Source: Primula veris
Taxonomy: Eukaryota; Streptophyta; Magnoliopsida; Ericales; Primulaceae
Length of the DNA: 64,000 nucleotides
Direction of reading: 5' to 3'
NCBI GenBank assembly: GCA_963682055.1
Contig: OY821745.1
Location: 4,905,501-4,969,500, forward strand
Below the pieces are notes generated by a model. That model was not told where the DNA came from. It made no database searches and saw only the letters and a program-made list of their open reading frames with translations. The position numbers and the translations under genes were made by a program. Positions 1 to 11,298 of this stretch are shown piece by piece (position 1 is the first letter of the stretch; every line of letters starts with the position of its first letter).

Positions 1-617
1 AGAATTAAATGTGGTCATTAACTTCTGTGAGTTACATCCCCAGAATCCGCCTCCAATCACTGCTGGAGTTTCAAACCTTTTGGAACTCTAGGGACTGCTC
101 AGATGCAGGCAAAAGTCCCTTTTCAGATTTAGTACAAGACCCAAGACCCGAGACATTCTCCAAATCCCGCGTCCCGCGTCCCGTGACCCGAGTCCCGAGT
201 CCCGAGACCCGAGCGAGCGCGCGCGTGTGTGGTACACACTAACCCACTCATGGGTATGCGGACTTTATTAGTTTACCAACTACATGGGATGGACTTGTAT
301 ATATAGAGTAAAAAACAACATTGTTTTTCCAATGTGGGATAACCCTCATGGTTTATTCCCACTCTGTACTCCACTTTCCAGATTTCGGTTTTTCCCTCTT
401 TCGAGTACCAACATTCGAGTCCAATTATCATTCACACCATTCCTCCAAATAGGTCATGCGATATACCATTGCGAAGCTCGTCGCACGAGCTACTCAAACG
501 CATAGAGTATGGCCTCAGAAAAACTGAGGAGTCGCATTAAAAATTGACTCAAAGTTGGTCCCTGACCACTTTGGAAAAACATGTTTAAACTACATGTTTT
601 CCTATTTTTTTCCAACA
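1..617 (+). mobile_element. 3' end of an LTR retrotransposon (LTR fragment)
   Basis: The stretch ends in TTTCCAACA, an LTR-like CA end, exactly where homology between copies A and B begins (618 and 38091). This suggests an LTR element inserted into the CACTA element of copy A, with its left part outside the window. A TATA-like TATATATA at 298-305 and GC-rich direct repeats of a 'cccgag' motif (140-215) fit a plus-strand LTR. The expected 5-bp target duplication would be CCACC (618-622), but its partner lies off the window. There is no coding evidence. Superfamily unknown. Confidence 0.5.
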
Positions 618-2350
618 CCACCTTCGTAGACGCTAAAGAATCCACTAATTTGCGTTTCTATGCAGGCACCTTTTGTTTTTTCATGGTAGTTTTATTAAAC
701 AAAAAATATTGGTTATCAAAACTTTAACATAAACAAGATTTTAAATTTTAAATTCCAAATAACAGCAAAAACTAGAAATATCTTCTCAAATACCAAATAC
801 AATGTTTCACTGAATAAACATAGACCATTCATCATAAATAGACTATCAATCCTTAAAAAAAATAGCAGGATGCGGACATCAACTAAAATATGTTAATAAA
901 AGAAATAGTCTGAAATGGTAAAAAGGTAGATATCATATGCCCTTAATAAAAAGTTGGTAAGAACATTGACTCAAATCCGTCATTAAAAGAAATAGATAGA
1001 AATATTTAAAAAAGAGTTATCATTTGCCTCCACATAGCTAAGCACGTATGCACACTTCATCTACTTTAGTTCACCTATTTTTTCTTTATCTATACCAAAA
1101 AAATCACATATATATAAATTAGTATATTGTAATATAACGAATATTCAACAAGAACGACAAAACTATATTATCTTAATGGAAGTGATTACTATAAGAAGAC
1201 TTTATGTTTAAAAGTTCCTTTAAAACTTTAAAATATTTATTTAAATTTACTTACGTCGACGGCACGCCACAAGACACTTTGTTTTTTCATAAAAGTTTGT
1301 CCAACTGTACGGATACTACCATGTGGGATTAACAAAGTTTCAATAGCAAACTTAACTTAAGTTATCAGCACTACCCAGAATCCATCTATGTTTATATTCT
1401 TTCCATCTAACTTATAGACAGGGTCTTTAGAAATGATAGTACCATATGCGACAACTTTTTTTGGGTACTCAAGGTTAAGAAGTTGAACACCACTTCTGAA
1501 CATCCGACATTTCCTGCAAATTATAGTTTGTCATCAAATGTATAAACTATTAAGCCAAGCTAGCATTTCCATCAAAATATGATACTTTAGCAACAAAAAC
1601 GAGAAAATTAAATGAAAGACAAAGGCACATTATCCAACAACTGGAGTCTGGTTACCTATATTTAATTAAATAGGTGAGAGTTAGTATAATACTTCAATTG
1701 TATGTTGAGTACACAAGTATCATTCTAAGAAAACCTAACAACAATAGAGGTTAGGTGACCAGAGGTGTAAAATACACAGTTACATACGATATTTACTTAC
1801 ATATGTATATAAATATACAGATACATATTTATAGATAGAGAGATATTTATATATAGAGAGAGATATGAGGGGATATACGATCGCAGCGACCGTCACCATC
1901 GTCCGTCGTCGATGGTGACAGTAAGTGACGGGGATATAGCCATAGGTGAGAGAGGCTTGAGAGAGAAGAGGGGTATTTTACGAAGATAAAGTGTTTTGAG
2001 TAAATTATAAAAAACAGAATTTTACAAACTTATATACACGGTATGTTTTCGTTAATTAGAACTTTTTGGGTATGTTTTTGTTAATTTAGTTCAAAAAATA
2101 GTATGTTTTGCTAATTTTCCTTAAAGTTATGAATTATTTTTATTTACATTAGTATTTTATTTTAATATTGTAGTATTTAGGGAGGTTAGTAATATTAACG
2201 CCTCTAATAATAGTGTAAATGAGGCAGTTAATTAAAAACACCTTCAATAGACCGTCATTAATAGCTCTTATGAAAACCACCTTCATTGTCTGTTTTTAGG
2301 GATGGTTTTGTAAACGCCTCGTGCATTAATTGACCTATTTTCCCGTAGTG
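618..2350 (+). mobile_element. CACTA transposon, copy A (left end missing)
   Basis: This is collinear with 38091-39825, the right part of the complete CACTA element of copy B. It ends at 2350 in CCCGTAGTG, the inverse of a CACTAC terminus, and is followed by TAT, as in copy B. The left terminus is not in the window because the LTR element ending at 617 interrupts it. No transposase reading frame is seen, so it is a non-autonomous derivative. GA-rich microsatellite-like sequence lies at 1810-1870. In the enclosing repeat, 2351-2615 is non-coding. Confidence 0.75.
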
Positions 2351-2615
2351 TATTTAAGAAATTTGAGAAGAAAACAAATTTAACGAGCAATAAGAACACA
2401 AGTTCATGAATGTGATGGACTTAATTTTTACAGTATGTTTACATCTAATTTGCTAGTCTTGATATCTATTTCTGACATTATCAAAGGTTTTTCTTCTATG
2501 TAGATTAAAAAAAAAAACTTGTGAAACTGTCAATTGGTTAGAGCAATGGCATATGTTTCTTTATATCACCAATTTATCATAATTAAATATACAATATTCT
2601 AAAATTGTACGAGCA

Positions 2616-2620
2616 TCAGT
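2616..2620. repeat. Left target-site duplication of the Tat element (TCAGT)
   Basis: TCAGT directly precedes the 5' LTR and recurs at 12379-12383 after the 3' LTR. Copy B at about 40090-40100 carries a single uninterrupted GCATCAGTTTTC, the pre-insertion site, which fixes the element ends to the base. Confidence 0.95.
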
Positions 2621-3316
2621 TGGCGAGGGAATGTCAATGTCCCCTCGTCCGGACCGATATCACCACAGAAAGAAACAATCCGGGGCCCTGTACAGCGGAT
2701 GTATCATCACCCCGGCTCAATACCAAACGGGGTGAAGCTAGGCCGGTCCAAAGAAGCGTATCGAGTACGCTTCCCCAATTAATGCTGCTGACCCCCCCCT
2801 GGGGGACCCTCCTGGCGTTTCATCGACGTGGCCCAATCACAGGCCACCTCCCTGTGGGCCCCGGAAGAGGACAGTACCCTTGTCAGAGTCATAAATGACC
2901 TGACGCCGTTGGATCAACATCTTACAGTACAGTGATCCAAGGGCTAATACGCCTCTGATCACACTATAAATACCCCCACTAATACCACTTAGAGGGGAGG
3001 CACAAATACAGAGAAGAGAGATAAAGCTTAAACAACCCGGACCCCCTGAACATCGTCCGTACCACTCGATACAACAACTTGTAACCGGCCCGGTCCCTCC
3101 CCCTAAACTATATTCCTACTTTCAGTTAACACCGATACTGACTTGATCGTTGGAGAGGGAAAACCCGGTACCTACCCCGGGCCCCTGTTTGTTTCTTGCG
3201 CAGGCACGAAGACCACCTCGTCACCCTAGCCGACGTATATTACTCCGGATACCTTGGAAGATCGGAGCCGACGCGAATTGATTAAGCCGAGCTTGGGAAG
3301 AAAATCAGGCTCGCCA
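2621..3316 (+). repeat. 5' LTR of the Tat element
   Basis: This 696-bp LTR begins TGGCGAG and ends CTCGCCA, a 7-bp terminal inverted repeat. It matches the 3' LTR at every position except 2723 (C here, T at 11785) and 3159 (G here, A at 12221), both transitions. A TATA box lies at 2965-2971, so transcription probably starts near 2995. A reading frame at 2605-2898 is not considered a gene. Confidence 0.97.
2965..2971 (+). promoter_or_regulatory. TATA box of the 5' LTR promoter
   Basis: TATAAAT sits in ACACTATAAATACCCCC, a good plant TATA context, about 350 bp before the LTR end and about 415 bp before the gag ATG. The same motif occurs in the 3' LTR at 12027-12033. The start site is inferred, not visible. 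Confidence 0.75.
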
Positions 3317-3318
3317 AT

Positions 3319-3336
3319 TGGCGCCGTCTGTGGGAA
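3319..3336 (+). other. tRNA primer binding site
   Basis: TGGCGCCGTCTGTGGGAA starts two bases after the 5' LTR. Its first bases are the complement of a tRNA 3' end with CCA. This primer-site form is known from Tat-lineage elements and is usually assigned to tRNA-Asp or tRNA-Arg. I cannot decide the tRNA without a tRNA set. Confidence 0.85.
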
Positions 3337-3380
3337 ACCGAAAAACGCGTTAGCTCCGACACACGGGACCTAAATAAAAC

Positions 3381-5456
3381 ATGTCTGGCAACAATCGCTT
3401 CGATACTCCGTCGTCCCGACCCCCTCACGTCCTCGGAATGCCGAGGACACTCTCCTTTGATGAGACTCCCAGAACCGCGGGTACGAGTGGTCCGACCCCC
3501 TTAACGGCAATAGCTGCGACCCCCCGAACGCGAACCGAACTGACCGAAATGATGCTCGATATCCATCAGAAGGAACTCGTCGCGCTTGCGGCCCAGAAGG
3601 CACTGATAGCCACGCTGATGGCACCGGAGCCCGAGCCCGTCCTCCAAGACGTAAGCCAAGGCGAACCGGCCCCCAGACCCACTAAGAGTGTGATGTCCCG
3701 TCTAGGACCCCGCCGACGACCCCCCCTAGAGACTCCCAGGGAGCCAACTAGGGGTGAGGAGTCGGAGCACTCCCGCGAAGGGAATTCCCGTCGAAACGAC
3801 GAGCGAAGTATACGTTCCCAACTCCATAGGCACGAGGACAGCCGAAGCTCGCGACCGGAATCGAGTCGAGCCCGAACTAACAAATCTCCCCGAACGCGAA
3901 GGCGGGGACGCCGTGGCCGACACGATGCGGCCGGTGAGGCAGCAATGAAGATCGTAGCCTCCACCCGTAGCACCCCGTTCTCGGATGATATCGAGTACAG
4001 TGCTCCCCCCAGAAACTTCGTCGCCCCCGTCTTCCAGACCTTCAATGCAGACTCCGATCCGGAAGCTCACCTTCGCCACTATCGATATCAGATGAACCAT
4101 TGGTCCCACCTCGACCAACTGATGTGCCGGTGCTTTCCCGCCAGCCTGGGGAGGCTTGCTAGTAAATGGTTCCAGTCCCTGCCTGCCAACTCCGTCCATT
4201 GTTGGGACGATCTAGCCTACGACTTTGCTCATAGGTTCATAAACTTGAAAGAGAGGGTTACTCAGCCGGAACAGCTTTATCAAGTGAGGGTCCAATCAAA
4301 AGAAACCCTTGAGAACTACGATAGTCGGTTCTGGTTGAAACACGCGGAATGCGCGGACTGCCCCGATTCCACCGCTATAGCTGCTTTCAGACAAAATATG
4401 GTCGTGGGCAGCAGAATCCGAAATGAGATGATAGCGACTCCACCCAGCTCCGTCCCCCAGCTCAGATCCCTCATAAAGCAGCACATTGACATAGAGAAGG
4501 ACATGAGGTCGGCTGGGGCAACGCGCTCCGTAGCTCTTATCGACCAGCCAAGGGATCGGTTCATCACGACGAGCCCTCGAAGAAACCGGCCTATAGCGGA
4601 AAGGATGGAGCGGCCACGAACGGGAAGAAACCCTCAACCGGCCCCGAAAAGAAGAAAAGAGGATCCCCGACCTGGGCATCAAACCCCTGTCGCCTCGGGG
4701 TCGGGCGCTGCCTATTCCACTACCTTTCGCCTACCTCTCGTCGACCTTCTTAACCAGATTGAGAACGAGCCTTTCTTCTCTTGGCCTCTCCCGCTACGGA
4801 ACGAGCCGGCCCCTGGGCCTAACGACAAAATATGTGAATACCATAGGGGTCGAGGCCATCATACCAACGAGTGCCATGGCCTGAAGGCCAGGCTCGAGGG
4901 ATGGGTCCGGGATGGCCTGATGGATAAATATGTCAAATCACGAAGAGAATCTGACCGAGATGGAGAAAGGGTCGACGAGAGCCAGCGGGACCTCCCCCCA
5001 CCTGTGATGATCTGTCATGTCATTCACTCTGGGCCCAAAAGGTCAATCCAGAATGGGGCAGAAAGAACCTCAGCACGGGAAGCATTGATGAAGCAGCACG
5101 TCTGCCTCGCAGAAAGCTCAAGCCCTCGGAAAAAGTATAAGCGCAATTCCAAGCCGGATGTAAGCTTCACCGACTTCGACCTGGTGGGGGTGGACGTGCC
5201 CCACACTGATGCCCTCGTCATCTCGGCACAGATAGGCCTATGCGCAGTAGGACGGATCCTCGTTGATCAAGGAGCGTCGGTCAATATACTCTTTGAAGAC
5301 CTCTTTCGAAAGATGGGACTCAAAGAGGAACAGTTGGAAACCGACGTCCCTCCCCTGTACGGATTCAACTCGGAGGCGGTCCGGCCCAAAGGTAACATAA
5401 CCTTGCCCGTGAAAACTGGTACGTCCTTACCCTATACCTCGCCGTGTCCGAGATAG
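3381..5456 (+). CDS. Gag with truncated aspartic protease, Tat element
   Basis: 691 codons from the first ATG after the primer site. Residues 1-210 are basic and low in complexity. A retrotransposon gag domain follows at about 212-375. A zinc-knuckle-like stretch lies at 485-498 (CEYH...HHTNECHG), the variant typical of Tat Gag. The protease start is at about 605-680, with its active-site motif VDQGAS (Asp629). The protease is cut off near residue 680 by an internal deletion, and the frame then runs into a short unrelated tail and stop. Gag packages the RNA into virus-like particles; this Gag looks intact. Joined to pol normally, but here the frames no longer match. Confidence 0.9.
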   Translation: MSGNNRFDTPSSRPPHVLGMPRTLSFDETPRTAGTSGPTPLTAIAATPRTRTELTEMMLDIHQKELVALAAQKALIATLMAPEPEPVLQDVSQGEPAPRPTKSVMSRLGPRRRPPLETPREPTRGEESEHSREGNSRRNDERSIRSQLHRHEDSRSSRPESSRARTNKSPRTRRRGRRGRHDAAGEAAMKIVASTRSTPFSDDIEYSAPPRNFVAPVFQTFNADSDPEAHLRHYRYQMNHWSHLDQLMCRCFPASLGRLASKWFQSLPANSVHCWDDLAYDFAHRFINLKERVTQPEQLYQVRVQSKETLENYDSRFWLKHAECADCPDSTAIAAFRQNMVVGSRIRNEMIATPPSSVPQLRSLIKQHIDIEKDMRSAGATRSVALIDQPRDRFITTSPRRNRPIAERMERPRTGRNPQPAPKRRKEDPRPGHQTPVASGSGAAYSTTFRLPLVDLLNQIENEPFFSWPLPLRNEPAPGPNDKICEYHRGRGHHTNECHGLKARLEGWVRDGLMDKYVKSRRESDRDGERVDESQRDLPPPVMICHVIHSGPKRSIQNGAERTSAREALMKQHVCLAESSSPRKKYKRNSKPDVSFTDFDLVGVDVPHTDALVISAQIGLCAVGRILVDQGASVNILFEDLFRKMGLKEEQLETDVPPLYGFNSEAVRPKGNITLPVKTGTSLPYTSPCPR

Positions 5457-7183
5457 CCGTCAGCGCCGTCCTCATCAAGGAACTCGACCGGGAGCAAAGA
5501 CCTATCTATTACGTGAGCAAAACTCTCCTCGATGCCGAGGCTAGGTATATGCCCTTGGAAAAACTCGTCCTGGCCCTCGTCGTGGCCTCACGAAAACTTG
5601 CTCACTATTTCTCTGCACACAGCATTGTGGTCTATACTGACCAGCCTGTGCGAGAAATACTCCAAAAGGGGGATCTCTCTCGACGAATGATGAAGTGGGC
5701 CTGCCACTTGAACGCCTACGACATCAGCTATGCGCCGCGAACGTCCATCAAGGGACAGGCCCTGGCCGACTTCGTGGCAGAATTCACTAGGACGACGCAA
5801 TGCCCCGACATCACAGGTTGTGCCCCAGAGACCTGGACCTTGCACGCGGATGGAGCCGCCAATAAGAAAGGGTCCGGCCTCGGCGTCGTGCTCCGATCTC
5901 CCCAAGGGGATGTGATCGAGAAGTCAATCCAACTTGGCTTCAGAGCCACCAATAACGAGGCCGAATATGAGGCCGTCATCGCCGGCTTAAAAATGGCCCG
6001 AAGCCTCGGAATCGAAAAGATACTGGTGCATACGGACTCTCAATTAGTCAGCAGCCAAATCAGTGGTGAATTTCAGACGAAGGACGACAGAATGGCCAGC
6101 TACGTGGCTGTCGCTTCCGGAATACTCCAAAGCTTCGAATGTCAAGAAATCATCAACATCAACAGAAACGAGAACACCCACGCCGATGCACTAGCGACCC
6201 TAGCCTCGGTCATGAGTGATAAGAAAGAGAGAGTCATCACCATAGAATATGTCCCTTCGCCTAGCATCGAGGCTAAGGCAACAATTAACATGGTGACTGA
6301 CCTCCCGCCGGAGCCGAGCTGGATGGACCCCATAATCGAATACCATCGCTCTGGTGATCTTCCCAATGATAAGAAGGAGGCCGAGAAAATAAGGAGAACG
6401 GCACCGGGATTCTGGATAGCTCCCAACGACAAACTCTATAAAAGATCGTTCTCTGGCCCCTACTTACTCTGCGTCCACCCCGACATGGTAATAAGGGTCA
6501 TGGAGGAAATTCACGAAGGAACGTGTGGGAGCCATACCGGGGGCAGATCCCTGGCCAACCGAGCCTTGACCCACGGATATTGGTGGCCCCTCATGCAGAA
6601 GGACGCCAAAACTTTCGTACTCAGGTGCGAGAAGTGTCAGAAGTACGCACCCATACCCCATGCCCCGGCGCAAAAAATGAGCAGCGTGACCTCGCCCTGG
6701 CCCTTTGCGCAGTGGGGCATGGATATCGTCGGACCATTCCCCGTGGCCCCGGGGGGGAAGAAGTTCCTCCTCATGGTCACCGATTACTTCTCAAAGTGGG
6801 TGGAGGCCGTGGCCTTAGCGAAAATCACAGAGGCCGAAGTGATACGTTTCCTCTGGAGAGACGTGATCACCAGATTCGGAATCCCCTACTCAATCGTCGC
6901 GGACAATGGGGGACAGTTCACCGGGGTCAAATTAAAAGCGATGTATGCAAAGTATCACATCAAGAACTACTATTCGACCCCGTCGTACCCCCAATGCAAC
7001 GGACAAGCCGAGGTATCCAACAAGACCGTGCTCGACGGAATCAAGAAGAGGCTAGACGAGTCCAAAGGACGATGGGCCGCAGAGCTGCATCACGTCCTTT
7101 GGGCCTACCGAACGACGAGAAGACGGGGCACTCAACAGACGCCCTATAGCCTCACTTATGGAATGGAAGCCATCATCCGTTAG
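5426..7183 (+). pseudogene. pol fragment: dual RNase H and integrase, RT core deleted
   Basis: The reading frame enters near 5426 without an ATG (GTG at 5444 counted as residue 1) and out of frame with gag. Residues 1-114 are the retroelement RNase H (YYVSK, PLEK, GQALADF), in which the first catalytic Asp is replaced, as usual in Tat. Residues 131-255 are the second, acquired RNase H with D136, E174, D198 and D248. The integrase zinc motif follows at H357, H364, C395 and C398. The integrase core has D427, D487 and E523, with the correct 35-residue spacing. The whole RT finger and palm region with its catalytic Asp pair is absent. A single-base loss near 7178 causes a stop at 7181-7183. Confidence 0.92.
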
Positions 7184-7560
7184 AAATCGGGCTTCCTTCT
7201 CTAAGGACGGACATGGTAGGAAACGGGCTGAACGAAAAAATGATGGGGCTCGAGCTAGACTATGCCGACGAAAGAAGAGAGGTTGCGGCCATTCGTAACG
7301 CCGAATATAAAAACGAGTTGGGGCGTTCCTATAACAAAAGAGTGAAGGCCAGACGTTTCCAAGACGAAGACCTCGTGCTACGCAAAGTAAACAACAACAC
7401 CAGGGTACAGTCCGACGGCAAGCTAGGCCCCAATTGGGAAGGCCCCTATCGAATCCTCGGTGCAGTAGGGAACGGGGCCTACCTGTTGGGCCGTCTTCCC
7501 AACGACGTCCCGGTAGACCGACCTTGGAACGTCAACAACCTAAGGAAGTACTACCAGTAG
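7184..7560 (+). pseudogene. Integrase C-terminal part after the frameshift
   Basis: The integrase continues in the next frame, open from about 7180 to the stop at 7558-7560. An ATG at 7213 is internal and not a real start. The region holds the basic stretch NKRVKARRF and a GPY/F-type motif (LGPNWEGPYRI), known to help DNA binding in gypsy integrases. It ends with NVNNLRKYYQ, a usual Tat pol end. No chromodomain follows. Confidence 0.88.
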
Positions 7561-7640
7561 GGCTCGGCCGTTATGTCTTTGTGTAAATAAGAACGTGATG
7601 TAAATTTGTGCCTGTGGGCTTTGTAAATGAAAACTGTTGT

Positions 7641-8260
7641 TATAAATTCTCTTAAGTGTTTCAGAACACGAGCCTTTACGGCACCCCGGTTCACATTTAC
7701 TTGAATTTTTCAGTTCATTTAAATTTTCTACGTGTTTCAGAACACGAGCCTATACGGCACCCCGGTTCACATTTACTTGAATTTTTCAGTTCATTTAAAT
7801 TTTCTATGTGTTTCTTTGTGTTTCAGAACACGAGCCTATACGGCACCCCGGTTCGCATTTACTTGAATTTTTCAGTTCATTTAAATTTTCTACGTGTTTC
7901 AGAACACGAGCCTATACGGCACCCCGGTTCACATTTACTTGAATTTTTCAGTTCATTTAAATTTTCTATGTGTTTCTTTGTGTTTCAGAACACGAGCCTA
8001 TACGGCACCCCGGTTCACATTTACTTGAATTTTTCAGTTCATTTAAATTTTCTATGTGTTTCTTTGTGTTTCAGAACACGAGCCTATACGGCACCCCGGT
8101 TCACATTTACTTGAATTTTTCAGTTCATTTAAATTTTCTATGTGTTTCTATGTGTTTCAGAACACGAGCCTATACGGCACCCCGGTTCATGTTTACTTGA
8201 ATTTTTCAGTTCATTTAAACTCTCTAAGTGTTTCAGAACACGAGCCAACTCGATTTATGA
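7641..8260 (+). repeat. Tandem repeat array, eight 76/86-bp units
   Basis: Eight units, each starting at TCAGAACACGAGCC, begin at 7661, 7737, 7823, 7899, 7985, 8071, 8157 and 8233. The spacings are 76, 86, 76, 86, 86, 86 and 76. The longer unit has an extra 10 bases (TGTTTCTTTG or a variant). The first and last units are the most diverged. The array follows pol directly. Variable tandem repeats in this part of Tat elements are known and are thought to seed satellite DNA. Open frames through the array are a by-product of the repetition and not genes. Confidence 0.95.
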
Positions 8261-8479
8261 TGTATATAAAATGAGAGCCCCAACGCCGAGGCATAAGGGC
8301 CCACTCATTTGGGAGCATGTATATGAGGTATAAATCACAACGGGAGTAAAAAAAAAAAAAAAAACAGAAATAAACACAAGTCCAAAGGCCAAAATTGTTT
8401 TCATTAATCAAAAGCTATTACAAGCTAAAGTGCAGAAAGAAGATTACATCGAAAACAAAATAAAGAACTACAAAAAGCC
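8261..8479. other. Spacer between the tandem array and the antisense gene
   Basis: This holds the end of the array, an A-run at 8348-8365 and the presumed 3' untranslated region of the antisense gene. Nothing coding was seen. Confidence 0.6.
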
Positions 8480-11163
8480 CTAGGCTGCCCCCTCATCATC
8501 ATCATCAGCTTCATCCTCCGAGAGGGCTCGAGGGGTTAGGGGAACCACCTCTGGGATAGGAGCCGAGGGGACCGGAACAACGATGTTATCCATGCTCCAT
8601 ACCGGATGATCCGGCCCCGCCCTCAGAAAGGCCGCCGCCTCGGTCCACCCTTCGACATAGAAGGAATTGAATTCCTTCTGTGTCTTTTCGACCCAGGCTG
8701 CGTTTAGTTCGGCTTGAGCAGCTTGAACCGCAGCCTTCAGCTTGTCGGCCGCCTTTACTTCGGCCTCCTTCAGAGCCGCCTCCGCTGCTTGAGCTCGCTC
8801 CTCGGCCCCCATCTTGGCCTTCACAGCTTCGACCCTTTTTGCCTCGACCGTGGCATTGAGGCCTTCGGCTTTATCTGCCCTGCTCTCGGCCTCCTCCGCC
8901 CTTTGTTGGGCCTCCTCCGACCTTTTCTGGGCCTCCTCCATGAGCTTCGCATTAGCCTCGGCCTTACCGGCCCATGCTCTCACCAGCTGGCCTTGGTGAT
9001 AAACATATTGATTCATCGTTAAGTAGGCCTACGAGGGAAAAGGCAAAACACTTAGCGAAATATTTGGAAGAAACAAAACGAAAGCATACAACATAAAACA
9101 AAATAGAGGGTTACGTACCTGGGGAATCATGGCCATGGCCGATGTCATGGAGGCTGCGAGGTCGCGACCCCGATGGTCAGCCTCAACGCATTGCTGCTGG
9201 AGAGCAGCCAAAGCCAGTAGCCCGGCGGACGGGTGAGCTTCCATTATGCTCTTTACCCCCGTCGCCGCCTTCACCTCCTCGGGTGTTTGTATTGGCATCC
9301 TATGGGTCGGTGAGATGGCAGAGGCGGCAGAGGAGCTCGCGTTTTGAGTCGGGCCCAACGCCACTCTCGGCCTCTCCGTCACCACAACCTCAGGCGAGGC
9401 GCCCCCTCCAGCCTTGGTTTTCTTCCCATCACGAAGGGGCTTCGTCCCCTCCACCTTTCTTTTCCCAAGCCAGGCCTTGCGGGCCGCCCGATCAAGCCTG
9501 GTCTGAGCAGCCAAGTCAGCAGCAACGTCGGCGCCAGACTGAGGCACGACAACCACTTCGTCGTCCCTTGCGTCGACGACCTCGTTTTCTGTGGTCTCCA
9601 TGACCACCTCCTCTCCCACCTCCTTCTCCTTCTCGACGGCCTCAGGCTCTATGATACCCTCCTCAGCCACAACCATTTCCCCCTCTCCCTCTCCATTACC
9701 CCCGTCCCCGACAGCATTCTCTTCGTCTGCTTCCTCCTCCTCGTCAGAACGAACCACCTGTACGGGCCAAACAAAAAAAAAAAAAAAAAAAAAGGAGAAA
9801 GAGGAAGAGAGTTAGAAAAATCAACAAAATCTAGCTAAGTGAAAAACGATGCAAAGAACATGGAATGACTTAGACTCACTCTGGTCCGCGAGGTACCCAA
9901 GCTCGGCCCCGTAAGCTCTTCGCCCACAAGGCTATCCTCGAGGTGAGAGGGACTCCTCACAACGGGCTCTCTGGAGCTAAGGGGAACTATCTCCTTCAAA
10001 GGGTTCCCATGCTGGTCTATATAGCACCGGGTGCCGTCCGGCCCCTCCCTATAATTGAGGATGGTCCCATCCGGACGTACCTCCCATTTTACCCCGGCAG
10101 AGGAAGGAGCAAAAGACGTCACAGTCATGATCTTCCTCGTCCTGCTGCTGCTCGGCTTTGCCTTGGGCTTCGCCGCCACCTTCTTCGCCACGGGCCCTGT
10201 CACGGCCTCGGTTTCAACCACTTTAGGAGGGAGAGTGGACTCAAACCCATTCTCTTTCTCCCATCTCTCTCGGGAGTACCCCACAGGACAGAAGGTCCTA
10301 TGGGGCCAAATGAATTCGTTCCCCTTACAGGTTGTTGGGGAACCACAAATTAGGAGGCGCTCCGCATCGCGCGCTCCAGCGTCGGTCCCGTCGGGACCCC
10401 ACCAATTCAGAGCCACCTCCATGGACTCAATATTGGGCTCACCCAGGCCCCTAAGCTTAGAGGCCACTGTGGCCTTGTTCTCTTTGGTGCTTAGCACCCT
10501 CCCCGGCCTGGACGGGAGTATCAGGTCGGTCCGGTGGAGCCAATGGCCTTCCACCACGATCACATCTTGGGTATAGCCCCGATTAGAATCGGAGTTACCC
10601 GTGATCAGCTGATTGTAAGCACGGCACCTTAAGTAAGGCTGCCTGCTCTTGGATTGGGAGCTCGGCTCGGTCTGCAGGAACTCGTAGCAGGCCAAGAGCT
10701 CCCTAAGCCCTAATGGTTCTGGTAGGGCCGGGCCCAAAAACTCATTCAGGGCCTCCATCCCGGCGCAGATACGGTGCGCCTGCAAGGGCCACTGGCATGG
10801 AAGAGTCTGCGTCCAAGCGCACAACTCTGCCAGCAGCTCCGGGATGGGGAGGTGGGTACCCCCATAGAGGAGAGTAGAGAGAGAGAGGGTTACCATATCG
10901 TTGGGACGGGCCACTATGCCGTTCACCTCATCGACGCTCTCACATCTCCGGAGTTTGAACTCCTCTCCGATCCCGCAGAGTTCTCGGAATTCGTTGAGGT
11001 CAGGCCCGTGTAGCCTCACCATTATGCTGCTGTCGTTCCCCTCCACGGTCAGGGTCGGATCGAGTATCATCGGACGGAACGGCAAAGCGTTCGCTGCTAC
11101 GGCCAGGCGCCGTGGTTGCGGAGCGACCATCGGGCCCTTTCCGGCTCCATGAGTTATCACCAT
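8480..11163 (-). CDS. Antisense three-exon gene of the Tat element (aORF), about 823 aa
   Basis: Read on the minus strand: exon 1 is 11163-9880 (428 codons), intron 1 9879-9758, exon 2 9757-9119 (213 codons), intron 2 9118-9029, exon 3 9028-8480 (182 codons plus stop). Intron 1 has donor AGA|GTGAGT and a long T tract before TACAG|GTGG. Intron 2 has CCAG|GTACGT and CTCGTAG|GCC. All junctions fall between codons and the joined frame has no stop. Exon 1 begins MVITHGAGKG and contains YGGTHLPIPELLAELCAW, which resembles the 'putative gypsy-type transposon' domain found in plant Tat extra ORFs. Exon 2 starts very acidic and contains basic KKTK-type stretches. Exon 3 is a long alanine/glutamate-rich coiled coil (about 95 residues) with an acidic tail. 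Function unknown. Confidence 0.85.
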
Positions 11164-11298
11164 TGTGGTGGGAAGTATGTAAAAAATTCGGTAATTGAAG
11201 AGAAGATGGTTTGCTATGGAAGTCTAGAGAGAGAGAATGGCTTGCTGTGAAAATTTTAGTGAGAGAGTGAGAAAGTGAAAATGAATTTTCACTGAGGG

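Noticed and set aside
2605..2898. Open frame at the LTR start, repeated at 11682-11960
   Set aside because: Lies in U3 of both LTRs, before the transcription start, with no known domain.
3566..4682. Minus-strand open frames of 80-160 codons opposite gag
   Set aside because: GC-rich shadow frames of the gag coding region without domains, promoter or splice support.
7656..8333. Overlapping open frames encoding a repeated FQNTSLYGTP motif
   Set aside because: They arise from the 76/86-bp tandem array; pairs of units total 162 bp, which keeps frames open by chance. No start context or family match.
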